A DNA stretch of 64,000 bases, taken from positions 67,032-131,031 of the forward strand of contig JAXHTS010000071.1 in the NCBI GenBank assembly GCA_034190085.1. The letters run 5' to 3'. Below, piece after piece: positions 11,201 through 18,141 of this stretch (the first letter of the stretch is position 1; each line of letters begins with the position of its first letter). The DNA comes from Spirochaetota bacterium. GTDB taxonomy: Bacteria; Spirochaetota; UBA4802; JAFGDQ01. The notes below the pieces were generated by a model. It did not search any database. It worked only from the letters and a program-made list of their open reading frames with translations, and was not told the origin of the DNA. Made by a program: the position numbers and the translations under genes.

Positions 11201-13647
11201 TAACCATCTATATCTTTTATTTTATCCCCCACCTTCTGATAATTTATGGCAATACTGGCCATCTTCCCGACATCGTCTATTTGCACTTTAGCTATCTCCC
11301 TGCCCCTTGCGGACACGGCATATAGAGCATCTTTAAAATCCAACACACCTGCTGCAACCAACGCTCCATATTCTCCAAGACTATGCCCAACAACAACATC
11401 AGGAGACACTCCAAAGCTTCTCAACAATCTATAGATCGCAACATCAGCCGCTAGAATAGCGGGCTGAGCAACCTCTGTCTGTTTTAGTTTCTCTTCAGCC
11501 TCTCTTCTCTCATCATCTTCAGCATCGTCCCTTATAAATATTATCTCGGTTATCTTCTTGCCAATTATTCCCTGCATAACCTCATCTGCCTCGTCATAGG
11601 TCTCTTTCACGATTTTGTATTTACTATACAGGTCTTTCAACATATTGGTATACTGTGACCCCTGTCCGGGAAAGAGAAATCCTATTTTACCAAGCTTCTC
11701 TTTCTTTGATTTCAACTCCTCCCCATAAAATATCCCTTTGTTCTTTAAGACGATTCTCTTTTTATGATTATATAGGGACTCTTCCGCTATATCCAACTTG
11801 CCTATCAAATCTGCTACCGAAATGGCTGATATTCCAAGCTTGAAATCAGCGCCATTGCTCTGCATATTCAACTTGGTGAATAATTCCTTCATGCTTATAC
11901 TGAATTTCTCATCACCATCCATCTTCTTTGATTGAAAAAATCCCCTCAAATCATCCATCTTGGCTTTAACATCATCCCATGAGGATCCACCAATAATTAT
12001 AGCCTCTCCCTCAAGTTTTAATCTCTCAGGTTCAGATAATGAATATCTCTTATCATTAGAGTTATCAAATGATAATGCCGGGCCATATCCTCCTTTATCA
12101 TTCTCCTTTGCATAATGTTCATCAGTATTCATTACATTACTCCTCTCAGAAAATGTACTATCAAAATTAGATGTAAAATATCTCTTATCCTCCATAGGCA
12201 TACCATTATCCCCGACATCCTCCTCCATTGCTATATGAAAGTTTGTGCCTCCAAAACCAAAAGCACTGGTGTTTGCCCTCCTGGGATTACCATCTATCCC
12301 AGCTGGCCAATCCTCAGGCTTAGTAATTACTCTAAATGGTATATTCCCAAAATCTATATTTGGATTAGGAGTATTGTAATTTATTGAAGGCGGTAATTTC
12401 TTTTTATGAAGCGCAAGCGCTACCTTTACAATAGACGCTGAACCAGCAGCAGCCTTTAGATGTCCAATCATAGACTTTACTGACCCTATACCTATTGAAC
12501 CAGCCTTCATTTTATTAGTATCCCAAACATTGCAGAGGGATTCAACCTCAGCTACATCACCCACGATTGTTGCAGTGCCATGCGCCTCAACATATTGAAC
12601 GGTATCAGGGGCATAACCAGCGCTTTCAAAGGCCCTGTTAATCGCTAACATCTGTCCTTTAGGATTGGGGGCAGTGATTCCTTTCCCTTTGCCATCACTA
12701 GAGGCCCCAATGCCTCTGATAACAGAATATATTTTATCGCCATCACGCCTTGCATCACTAACCCTTTTCAGCACAAAAAGCCCAACACCCTCTCCCATGA
12801 CAAAGCCATTGGCACCTGCATCAAATGGTCTGCTGCCATCTGGAGAAAGAGCCCCAATTTTAGAAAATTTAATATAAGGCCCCGGACCCATCAAAAAATC
12901 AGATCCGCCAGTAATCACCATATCGTATTCTCTCGTTCTCAATCCCTTCACTGATGATGAGAATGCTGCCATTGAAGAAGCGCATGCTGCATCAACAGTA
13001 AAGCTTGGTCCTCTCAAGTTAAAGACATTCGCAATTCTGCCAGAGATCACATTTGCCAGTTCGCCTGGCATCGAATCTTCAGTAATCACAGGCAAACCAC
13101 CCTTAACGCGTTTCTCAAACTCTTCTATTATCTCTGCACGAAGACTTGAATCAAGATTAGAGAAACTGTTACACCTCCTAAGGTTATCTTCAATATCACC
13201 AAAAAAGGCTCTCAGGTTAGTATAATCTATCTGATCGCCTCCCATAGAATTCCCAATTACTACAGCTGTCCTTTCCCTATCAAAATCCTTCTCATCATAC
13301 CCAGAGTCTATCAATGCCTCGCCAGCAGCCAAAATTGCGTATCTCTGCGACCTGTCCATAGCTTCAACAGTTCTTGGTGGGATCTTGTATTTGATAGATA
13401 TCTCTTTTGAATCGATTTCATCAACGAATCCACCAATCTTCTGATAGGTCTTATCCGGCACATTTCTATCTTCATGAAAATAGACATCAACATCCCACCT
13501 ATCTTTCGGAACATCTCTAATTCCATCTACTTTATTAATAATATTCTCCCAAAAAATATCCTTATTTGATGCTTTTGGATATATGCAACCTATACCTATG
13601 ATAGCTATACCTTCATTTAAATAATAATTTTGTTTATCATTTGACAT
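5278..13647 (-). CDS. Giant PUFA/enediyne-like iterative synthase KS-AT-KS-ACP-ACP-KR-DH
   Basis: This 2789-residue multidomain synthase is predicted to build a long polyketide or polyunsaturated acyl chain from malonyl units. Domains in order: KS1 at about 10-480 (Cys222 in VDAACASS, His356, His396); acyltransferase at about 655-960 (Ser756 in GHSLGE, His861); KS2 at about 1125-1640 (Cys1383 in NTACSST, His1530, His1570); two ACPs around 1767 and 1869; a Pfa-style reductase region at about 1960-2420 with an inactive-looking first half and then VFLITGGGYGIT and a Ser-Tyr-Asn site; and a hot-dog dehydratase region at about 2470-2780 with DHSIENVPYFPAVMGIE. No enoyl reductase or thioesterase is seen. 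I chose the ATG at 13647 because GGGGGG lies 7 nt upstream. An upstream in-frame ATG at 13734 would place the operator inside the gene. The overall family is clear; the product is not. Confidence 0.88.
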   Translation of the reverse strand: MSNDKQNYYLNEGIAIIGIGCIYPKASNKDIFWENIINKVDGIRDVPKDRWDVDVYFHEDRNVPDKTYQKIGGFVDEIDSKEISIKYKIPPRTVEAMDRSQRYAILAAGEALIDSGYDEKDFDRERTAVVIGNSMGGDQIDYTNLRAFFGDIEDNLRRCNSFSNLDSSLRAEIIEEFEKRVKGGLPVITEDSMPGELANVISGRIANVFNLRGPSFTVDAACASSMAAFSSSVKGLRTREYDMVITGGSDFLMGPGPYIKFSKIGALSPDGSRPFDAGANGFVMGEGVGLFVLKRVSDARRDGDKIYSVIRGIGASSDGKGKGITAPNPKGQMLAINRAFESAGYAPDTVQYVEAHGTATIVGDVAEVESLCNVWDTNKMKAGSIGIGSVKSMIGHLKAAAGSASIVKVALALHKKKLPPSINYNTPNPNIDFGNIPFRVITKPEDWPAGIDGNPRRANTSAFGFGGTNFHIAMEEDVGDNGMPMEDKRYFTSNFDSTFSERSNVMNTDEHYAKENDKGGYGPALSFDNSNDKRYSLSEPERLKLEGEAIIIGGSSWDDVKAKMDDLRGFFQSKKMDGDEKFSISMKELFTKLNMQSNGADFKLGISAISVADLIGKLDIAEESLYNHKKRIVLKNKGIFYGEELKSKKEKLGKIGFLFPGQGSQYTNMLKDLYSKYKIVKETYDEADEVMQGIIGKKITEIIFIRDDAEDDERREAEEKLKQTEVAQPAILAADVAIYRLLRSFGVSPDVVVGHSLGEYGALVAAGVLDFKDALYAVSARGREIAKVQIDDVGKMASIAINYQKVGDKIKDIDGYVIIANKNCYSQTVIAGDSKTVLKAIDKFSKMGVQAQEIPVSHAFHSQIVAPACDPYRRVLEGLDILSPKIDILANLNADYYPKGDDVREKILDILEKHIANPVEFIDQIERMYNDGVRIFLEIGPKRALTSFVVNIIDKKPHLAVATNHPKRGGVITLNDSLAAIATYGYDIDWNGVTPDGMRMNNPYWRYSDSNFGGDGRVVELSSYRTEASVEFKETRDEERLLTNKNDPRGGDSEKYDIRSDVTNLRRGIEDIAVDSLFSDFQKKQKELVRDVLDNYSKRSEELLYDHLREMLHQKKEMDKYNINLERVMISGISVGLPGLRYSVFGDDAFDRLFDGVNMIDPLTNDEMRTIVDKNIHRLVKSSDGGAHFETIDNLSQVPKLAGKMGKFDFETDYGIDNSFSETLDVVSKLVIAASLEALKDAGIPLVRIYKDTSTGGVLPLHWGLPEYMIDDTGIVFASAFPGYDSLVDEVSRSIAYRYGSKSKRELTELYTSIIQRVDDEKIREELSDWYVNNYSTLNISEGEDGIYKFNRKFILRILAMGHSQLAQFLRVRGPNLQVNTACSSTVTAVGVAEDLIRTGRAKRIILVGADVVTNEFMEWLVSGLFAVGAMSSEGDYRNAAIPFDKRRSGMIAGMGAAGMVIEAESEIRKRGMEPIVELVATEYSNSAFHFSRLDIDHIASVMDRLITKVERVLEIKRSDIAKELTFMSHETYTPARGGSASAEVKSLRSTFGDEWKSIVVSNTKGFTGHAMGAGIEDVCIIRSLQIGKLPPIANYKEPDPELAGLNLSHGGNYDNLKYGLRLGAGFGSQISMSFIRLVSKNEDRIVDRLSYNNWLSSISGIDNPELEIVNRTLRVKEDERILNRKRDLPRVDIPKKRIQEAVVETALEGKNEEVDTVEAIAQSTSPSSMDDVVRSKILGIVSDKTGYPEDLIEFDLDMESDLGIDTVKQAEMFGMIREVFDIPKDEGLKIKDFPTLNHILDYAKGRSSADSGNGGAVVSERVVDSSSSRGDDDAIRSKILGIVSDKTGYPEDLIEFDLDMESDLGIDTVKQAEMFGMIREVFDIPKDEGLKIKDFPTLNHILEFARDRSNGFKTDAIGGSDVEGTISTEANVSDSKIKRIIAEIIDDPLNMDRDGRFNFEGYNIIITDDGKGVAKSLSRVFSENKANVEIIDFNGIETEDELMRRVEEVKRLGKINGFVHLVPLRESKNLTDLSFDEWRQLTFHSVKGLFILTKAIQMDLLDNAGSKSAFVLTATSMGGSFGFEDFQVNEPTSGGVAGLTKALNKELEGVLVKTVDFLIKGKPSSISRTIFNEIQYGDERVEVGYSGKRRVIPQLIFSELNTDVEPRMKFDSESVFLITGGGYGITSEIAKDIAKHFKSRIIIISREGLPSNIEELASLDENGLKELKDRVINELKSTEKRITPVIIDREYGKYLNAIEKYKNIRQMEDIGAASVEYYPCDVSDNEGMSGIINSIKEKYGRIDVIIHGAGIDYGKLLEDKKYKDFCRVFDVKVDGCFNLVELTRDIDVKALVTFSSVSGRFGNRGQTDYSAANDLLNKYVQHVNKRKNGKTVAVSMNWSGWKDVGMATRESITKIFEEDGIDMISLADGVTRVREEILFGHDSEVVIAGKVGILDSDAIVVGDRSKEFLNLVSLVKSKREVYPLLDEIIDFEPGKRLVVKKKLDPEIDIYLKDHSIENVPYFPAVMGIEAFAEVTHLLFPEKRIRSMRDIQFQVPIKLLKGNPVDLIITVEECGTEDGKTELNAKIETEFYNKEGIKLGDNKLHFTARIIISEDKVVLTKSESAAHEQHIIERYMKDGAVEISDEEIYKRFFHGPVFQVHNGVLNLNTDKKRIVGAVGIKNEKIFKSIEKPRFIANPMTIEAALQNAGIYGMANANMSSLPDAITELEFRKIPDKVDSLFILAEHIGNEEDKHIYDTEIFDNDGNLYSRMKGYKMINTEELEENERFQ
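7955..8445 (-). repeat. Perfect 185-bp direct duplication encoding the two ACP domains
   Basis: Positions 7955-8139 and 8261-8445 are identical over 185 bp, base for base on reading, with a period of 306 bp (102 codons). Just outside, the similarity continues with two differences in the next few bases and then stops. Each copy encodes the same ACP core around the LGIDTVKQAEMF motif. Silent positions are conserved as well, so selection on protein sequence alone does not explain it. Recent tandem duplication or ongoing gene conversion is likely. Confidence 0.95.
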
Positions 13648-13670
13648 TTCAATCCCCCCGGTTATTCTCT

Positions 13671-13702
13671 TCACAGTAGACTGACTGGTCAGTCTACTGT
13701 GA
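13671..13702. promoter_or_regulatory. 32-bp palindromic operator, probable TetR site
   Basis: The left arm TCACAGTAGACTGAC and the right arm GTCAGTCTACTGTGA are perfect 15-nt reverse complements around a central TG. The core ACTGACTGGTCAGT resembles sites bound by TetR-family proteins. It lies between the predicted -10 (13716-13721) and the ribosome binding site of the giant synthase gene, so a bound repressor would block transcription of the operon that encodes the TetR protein at 3558-4499. In RNA it would also fold into a strong 5' leader hairpin. Confidence 0.75.
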
Positions 13703-13715
13703 CACAAGAAATCGC

Positions 13716-13744
13716 ATCCTACTTGATTTCGCAATGCCTGTCAA
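13716..13744 (-). promoter_or_regulatory. Sigma-70-type promoter of the synthase operon
   Basis: On the minus strand TTGACA (13744-13739) is followed after exactly 17 nt by TAGGAT (13721-13716). This is a perfect -35 with a 4 of 6 match to the -10. The predicted transcription start near 13709 falls just before the palindromic operator. The end of the insertion sequence begins about 35 bp upstream of the -35 box. Confidence 0.65.
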
Positions 13745-13779
13745 CAAAAAATTCCCCGATACCCACAAATATTTGGGGA

Positions 13780-15294
13780 GCGCACTTTAATTTTTAGGGC
13801 ATTTTTTGATAAAGATGTTATTAATTTTTCAGCAGTATATTATTATGTCCCTTAAATAAATTATACAGGGAGGGATATTCATGGAACAAGCAACAAAAAC
13901 GATTACCAGAAGAGATTAAGAATGAACTATTAGATTTAATGGAAAAAAAGATTGAATCGATCACAATAAAAAATAATGGTAAGCCATGCACATTTTATGA
14001 GCCTGAAGGCAAAGTACTCGATATCGGAAAACGATATAAACAAAAAAGTTAGAGAAGATTACCGAACTTGAAGCTTAAGAATATGGTAAAAAAAAACATA
14101 TCCCTGTTGTCAGGGAAGGTTGAGAAATAAGGGTAAAGTCAAAAGAATAATTTTAAGTACTACTGGAGAAATAATTATTTACCGTCAACATTATGTATGC
14201 ATTAAATGTATGGAGCATGTTTATGCTGCTGACACAGTTCTTGAACTGTCAAGGAGTATGCCAAGTAAACGATGTTCTCAAGCTATAAGTCTTGCAGCAT
14301 CGTTTATACCATTTGAGCATACTAAAAATTTTTTATCACAACTTCTCATGTTAGATGTCAGCGAAACATGCATTGAAGGAATAACTCATCGAATAGGCTC
14401 TAAACTATATCATGATGCATGGATAAAAGGGCGATATCCCTATAATTTATGCAAAGATGCAGAAGCGCCAGAACATATATATATCCAGACGGATGGCGCT
14501 ATGGTCCCGATCTGTGGTGATAAAAAGGTAGTTTATAAGGAAAACAAATTGGTTATTGTGTACAAAGACACTGATATCGTATACAAAAAGAGTAATAATG
14601 GGAGAGAAAGGATAGAAATACAGAATAAGCGTTTTGTAAGTAGTCTTGGTGAAGGAGTTGATAAATTCAAAAAGATGCTTTACGCACAAAGTCTTGAGCA
14701 AGGGGCAAAAAAACCGAGGAAGTAATAATTCTGGGAGATGGCGCTGTATAGATCAACAAATTCAAAGAAGATTATTTCCCCGATGCAGTTCAAATATTAG
14801 ATTGGTATCATGCAGTGGAACATTTATGGGATACTGCACGTATTCTCTTTGGAGAAAATAACACAAAACGATGTGAGGAATGGGTAAGGCCATTAAAGGC
14901 ATTATTATGGAACGGCAATGTTGATACTGTGATTGCCAGTATATCCAAGGAAGCCTTGTCACGCAAGGGTGGAAAAACATCACTTTTTAAATTACGAAGT
15001 TATTATGTAAGCAATAAAGATCATATGAAATATGATGAATATCGAGCAAAAGGATACAATATTGGAAGTGAGGCAATCGAGAGCGCTAATAAATATATCG
15101 TTGGTCAGCGTTTAAAGTTATATGGTATGCAGTGGACGATCTCACACGCAAACGCATTAATACGACTTCGTTGTAAATACTATGAAGGCTGCTGGGAAAA
15201 ATTCTGGGATGATTTGAAATTAAAGGATTATCTTGTCCATGGGCTTATCAAAAAGTATAAAGCTGCATGAACTGCCCTAATAATTAAAGTGCGC
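13780..15294. mobile_element. Decayed ISKra4-like insertion sequence
   Basis: Terminal inverted repeats bound the element. The left end at 13780-13801 and the right end at 15273-15294 match at 21 of 22 positions; both begin GCGCACTTTAATT reading inward and end TTAGGGCA. Between them lies one broken transposase gene of ISKra4 type, so the element is about 1.5 kb. The true outer ends may extend a few bases, and I could not identify a convincing target-site duplication. It sits between the divergently arranged synthase promoter and the EF-G gene. Family assignment rests on the transposase motifs alone. Confidence 0.75.
13881..15270 (+). pseudogene. ISKra4-like transposase, broken by frameshifts and stops
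   Basis: Fragments of one DDE transposase can be read in order. An N-terminal piece begins at ATG 13881 and is interrupted after 12 codons; it resumes in another frame to a stop near 14052. A central piece at about 14120-14725 contains cysteine pairs (CIKC) and the first acidic residue in QTDGAMVPI. A C-terminal piece runs to 15270 with FPDAVQILDWYHAVEHLW and the GSEAIESAN motif carrying the final Glu, followed by the RLK helix typical of ISKra4 proteins. The junction near 14710 is a frame change in a run of seven A, and soon after it TAG at 14748-14750 stands where a Trp codon is expected after GDGAV. The element is therefore probably unable to move itself. Confidence 0.8.
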
Positions 15295-15803
15295 CCTTGG
15301 GCTAATAGGAATAGCTTTATAATTAATTTGTTGACATATTATTTTATGGTATTAAGGATGGTCATCCCTTATAATCTTACGAATGTTTATGTTTTATTAA
15401 TATAGAAATATAAAATATAATACATAATGATTTACTTATAAGTCGCAATAGAAATAATTGAGATATATTACCTCTATTATGACTTATAGTCGAAGAGAAA
15501 GATATAATTATTCTGTGAGTTTTAACAATGTTTTGACCTCTGTAGATTATTCTTTATTAGGCTTCACTTCATAGCATAAAAGCTATTCAATTGATTCTAT
15601 CAACACTTTAACATAGAAGCAACCTGCTTATATCAAGATGCTGAAGGGTGGGACAATTGACATCTTGTTTAGATGATGTTAATATTTAATTAACATTTTA
15701 ATGCAATGGAATTATAATACATTACATAAATTTGTAGAAATTAACCTTCATAATTTTCTATAATTCTATTAGGAAGAGATTATTTTACTAAAGGAGCATA
15801 AAA
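15295..15803. other. Intergenic region upstream of EF-G
   Basis: This stretch of about 500 bp is AT-rich and holds no convincing gene. It contains a possible stem-loop, CAAGATG at 15634-15640 pairing with CATCTTG at 15661-15667 around a 20-nt loop, and the EF-G promoter listed separately. No tRNA or other RNA gene was recognised. Confidence 0.5.
15690..15718 (+). promoter_or_regulatory. Sigma-70-type promoter of EF-G gene
   Basis: TTAACA (15690-15695) is separated by exactly 17 nt from a perfect TATAAT (15713-15718). It lies 85 bp ahead of the EF-G start codon, which also has an AAAGGAG ribosome binding site. Confidence 0.7.
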
Positions 15804-17882
15804 ATGCCGTTTCAAAAAATTAGAAACATAGGAATAGCTGCACATATAGATGCGGGAAAGACCACACTAACAGAAAGGATGTTATATTTTACCGGAACAA
15901 CTAGAAAGATAGGGGAGGTGCATAACGGCCAAGCAACAATGGATTTCATGAAACAGGAACAAGAGAGGGGGATTACAATAGCCTCTGCTTCTATTTCATG
16001 CAAATGGAATGAATACCAAATTAACATTATTGATACGCCAGGTCATGTTGACTTTACCGTTGAGGTTGAGCGATCTCTCAGGGTTATTGATGGCATGATA
16101 GCCCTCTTTTGTGCAGTTGCTGGTGTTGAGCCCCAGAGTGAAACCGTATGGAACCAGGCAGATAGATACAAGGTGCCAAGGATTGCCTTTATCAATAAGA
16201 TGGACAGGATCGGTGCAAATTTTCATGAGTGCCTCAATCAGATGGATAAGTATCTCGATGCCAATCCAATCGCATTACACATTCCCATCGGCTCTGAGGA
16301 TAATTTCCAAGGCTCAATTGATATAATTAGAAGAAAGGCGATTATTTTTAAGGATTTTAACAGGATTGTAATGGATGTCCCAGCAGAATACGAGGAAGAG
16401 TGCGAAAGGGCAAGAGAGTTTCTGGTCGAAAAATTGGCGGATTATGATGAAGACATTATGGAATTATATGTAAATGAAGATGAAACTCCTGCGGACCTTC
16501 TTATAAAAGCGGCGCGTGAGGCCACACTCAAGCTTTTGATTACGCCTGTTTTCTGCGGTTCAGCTTACAAGAATAAGGGTGTTCAAGTAATATTGGATAC
16601 AATTATTGATTATCTTCCATCACCAATTGATGTGGGAGCTGTCATTGGTATGGATATTAATGATATAAATAAATCACATGCGAGGCACCCCTCTACTAAT
16701 GATCCCTTTTGCGCCCTAGCATTTAAGCTGATTCATGATCCCTACGTGGGCCAGCAAACCTTTATACGGATATATTCAGGCGAGCTAAAAACCGGGATGA
16801 AGGTATATAACGCATCAAAGGAGAAAACCGAAAGAATTGGAAGAATACTTAAAATACACGCTAAAGAGAGGGAGGATGTTAGCCACGCATCGCCTGGCGA
16901 CATTGTTGCCTTGATTGGGATGAAGTACACTAAAACAGGAGACACCCTATGTGACCAGAGTAGCCCCATTCTGCTTGAGTCAATCTTTATTCCACCATCT
17001 GTGATTGAACTTCAGGTAGCTTCTGATGCGACAAATGAAGCCGAGAAGCTGGGAATAGCCTTGAGAAAGCTGGACATGGAGGATCCGTCATTTAATGTCA
17101 GAGTAGACGGTGAAACTAATGAAACAATAATATCCGGAATGGGTGAACTGCACCTTGAGATAATTGTTGACAGGTTGAAGAGTGAATTTGGGGTTGAAAC
17201 TATTACAGGCGCGCCTTCTGTTGCCTTTAGAGAAACCATAACAACTGAATCTCAGGCTGAAACAAAATATGTGAAGCAAACTGGAGGCAAGGGTCAATAT
17301 GCTCATTGCGTAATGAGAGTGGAACCAAATGCTGGTAAGGGATTTGAGTTTATTGATCACATAAAGGGGGGAGTAATACCTGCAGAATTTATACCATCAG
17401 TGGAGAGGGGAGTCAGATCAGTATTGGAGGATGGAGTGCTTGTGGGATTCCCAATAATTGATGTAAGAGTAGTTCTTCTTGATGGAAGTTTTCATTCCAT
17501 AGATTCATCAGATATGGCCTTTAGAACCTGCGGAGAGTTATGCTTCAAGGAAGCATTCAATAAAGCCATCCCAATACTATTAGAACCGACGATGAAGATT
17601 GAAATAAATATTCCTGATGATTATATTGGAGATGTAATTGGGGATTTTAATAAACGTAGAGGCAAGATTGAATCGATGAGAAGGTTCAGGAAAGGCTCTC
17701 AGAAGATTAGTGGATTTGTGCCATTATTAGAGATGTTCGGTTATGCAACCCAACTAAGAAATCTTTCCAGTGGTAGAGCAAATTATTCTATGGAATTTGA
17801 CAAATACCTACCCCTAGATAGAGAAATTCAAGAGGAAACAATAAGGTTATTAAAGGAGAAAAAACTTAAAAGGGTTGGATAA
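15804..17882 (+). CDS. fusA: Elongation factor G
   Basis: This is the translational GTPase that drives ribosomal translocation. The 692 residues show all landmarks: P-loop AHIDAGKTT near residue 14, switch I RGITIASA, G3 DTPGHVDF near 77, G4 NKMDR near 131, then domain II, and domain IV with YVKQTGGKGQYAH near 480. It stands alone, away from rpsL, rpsG or tuf, with its own promoter and a likely terminator region behind it. In a genome with several EF-G genes it could therefore be a secondary paralogue (such as EF-G2) rather than the main copy in the str operon. The protein family itself is certain. Confidence 0.93.
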   Translation: MPFQKIRNIGIAAHIDAGKTTLTERMLYFTGTTRKIGEVHNGQATMDFMKQEQERGITIASASISCKWNEYQINIIDTPGHVDFTVEVERSLRVIDGMIALFCAVAGVEPQSETVWNQADRYKVPRIAFINKMDRIGANFHECLNQMDKYLDANPIALHIPIGSEDNFQGSIDIIRRKAIIFKDFNRIVMDVPAEYEEECERAREFLVEKLADYDEDIMELYVNEDETPADLLIKAAREATLKLLITPVFCGSAYKNKGVQVILDTIIDYLPSPIDVGAVIGMDINDINKSHARHPSTNDPFCALAFKLIHDPYVGQQTFIRIYSGELKTGMKVYNASKEKTERIGRILKIHAKEREDVSHASPGDIVALIGMKYTKTGDTLCDQSSPILLESIFIPPSVIELQVASDATNEAEKLGIALRKLDMEDPSFNVRVDGETNETIISGMGELHLEIIVDRLKSEFGVETITGAPSVAFRETITTESQAETKYVKQTGGKGQYAHCVMRVEPNAGKGFEFIDHIKGGVIPAEFIPSVERGVRSVLEDGVLVGFPIIDVRVVLLDGSFHSIDSSDMAFRTCGELCFKEAFNKAIPILLEPTMKIEINIPDDYIGDVIGDFNKRRGKIESMRRFRKGSQKISGFVPLLEMFGYATQLRNLSSGRANYSMEFDKYLPLDREIQEETIRLLKEKKLKRVG

Positions 17883-17895
17883 ACAAGCGAACTTA

Positions 17896-17962
17896 ATCCA
17901 AATCAATACCTCAATGAAAAATGCCTTCAGATATAGATTATCTGATATGGATTAATTTGGAT
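17896..17962. terminator. Nested stem-loop after EF-G gene
   Basis: An outer inverted repeat (17896-17907 with 17951-17962, 11 of 12 paired) encloses an inner 7-bp hairpin (TCAGATA at 17927-17933 with TATCTGA at 17939-17945). It follows the EF-G stop codon by 13 bp. There is no clear T run behind it, so its role as a terminator is tentative. Confidence 0.4.
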
Positions 17963-18068
17963 ATAACACTATTGCAACAATATAATCTTTTTATCAATAG
18001 ATGGTAAAATCTCTTTCTGTATATGATCTCTGAATAAGGGCTAAACTATTAGTTAGTATTATTTTGTA

Positions 18069-18102
18069 TTGACTTTAATAAAAAGCTAAATATATTTAGC
18101 TT
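18069..18102 (+). promoter_or_regulatory. Citrate synthase promoter overlapped by a 20-bp palindrome
   Basis: TTGACT (18069-18074) is followed after 16 nt by TATATT (18091-18096). The -10 box sits in the middle of a perfect 20-bp palindrome, AAGCTAAATATATTTAGCTT (18083-18102). A dimeric regulator binding there would occlude RNA polymerase. No regulator gene lies next to it. Confidence 0.5.
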
Positions 18103-18141
18103 CAATATTATTACTAAAGGAGATAAGGGGGTGAGAAGATA

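Noticed and set aside
5278-13647. Interpretation as a classical modular antibiotic polyketide synthase
   Set aside because: Single set of KR/DH domains, Pfa-type ACP motif and Pfa-type reductase region fit an iterative lipid or polyene synthase better; no tailoring or export genes are nearby.
13648-13734. Upstream in-frame start (29 extra residues) for the giant synthase
   Set aside because: It would translate through the palindromic operator and lie upstream of the predicted transcription start; the ATG at 13647 has GGGGGG at proper spacing and gives the normal KS N terminus.
14700-14750. Programmed frameshift in the transposase at a run of seven A
   Set aside because: An in-frame TAG follows within about 13 codons in the shifted frame and the N-terminal part is also broken twice, so decay is the simpler explanation.
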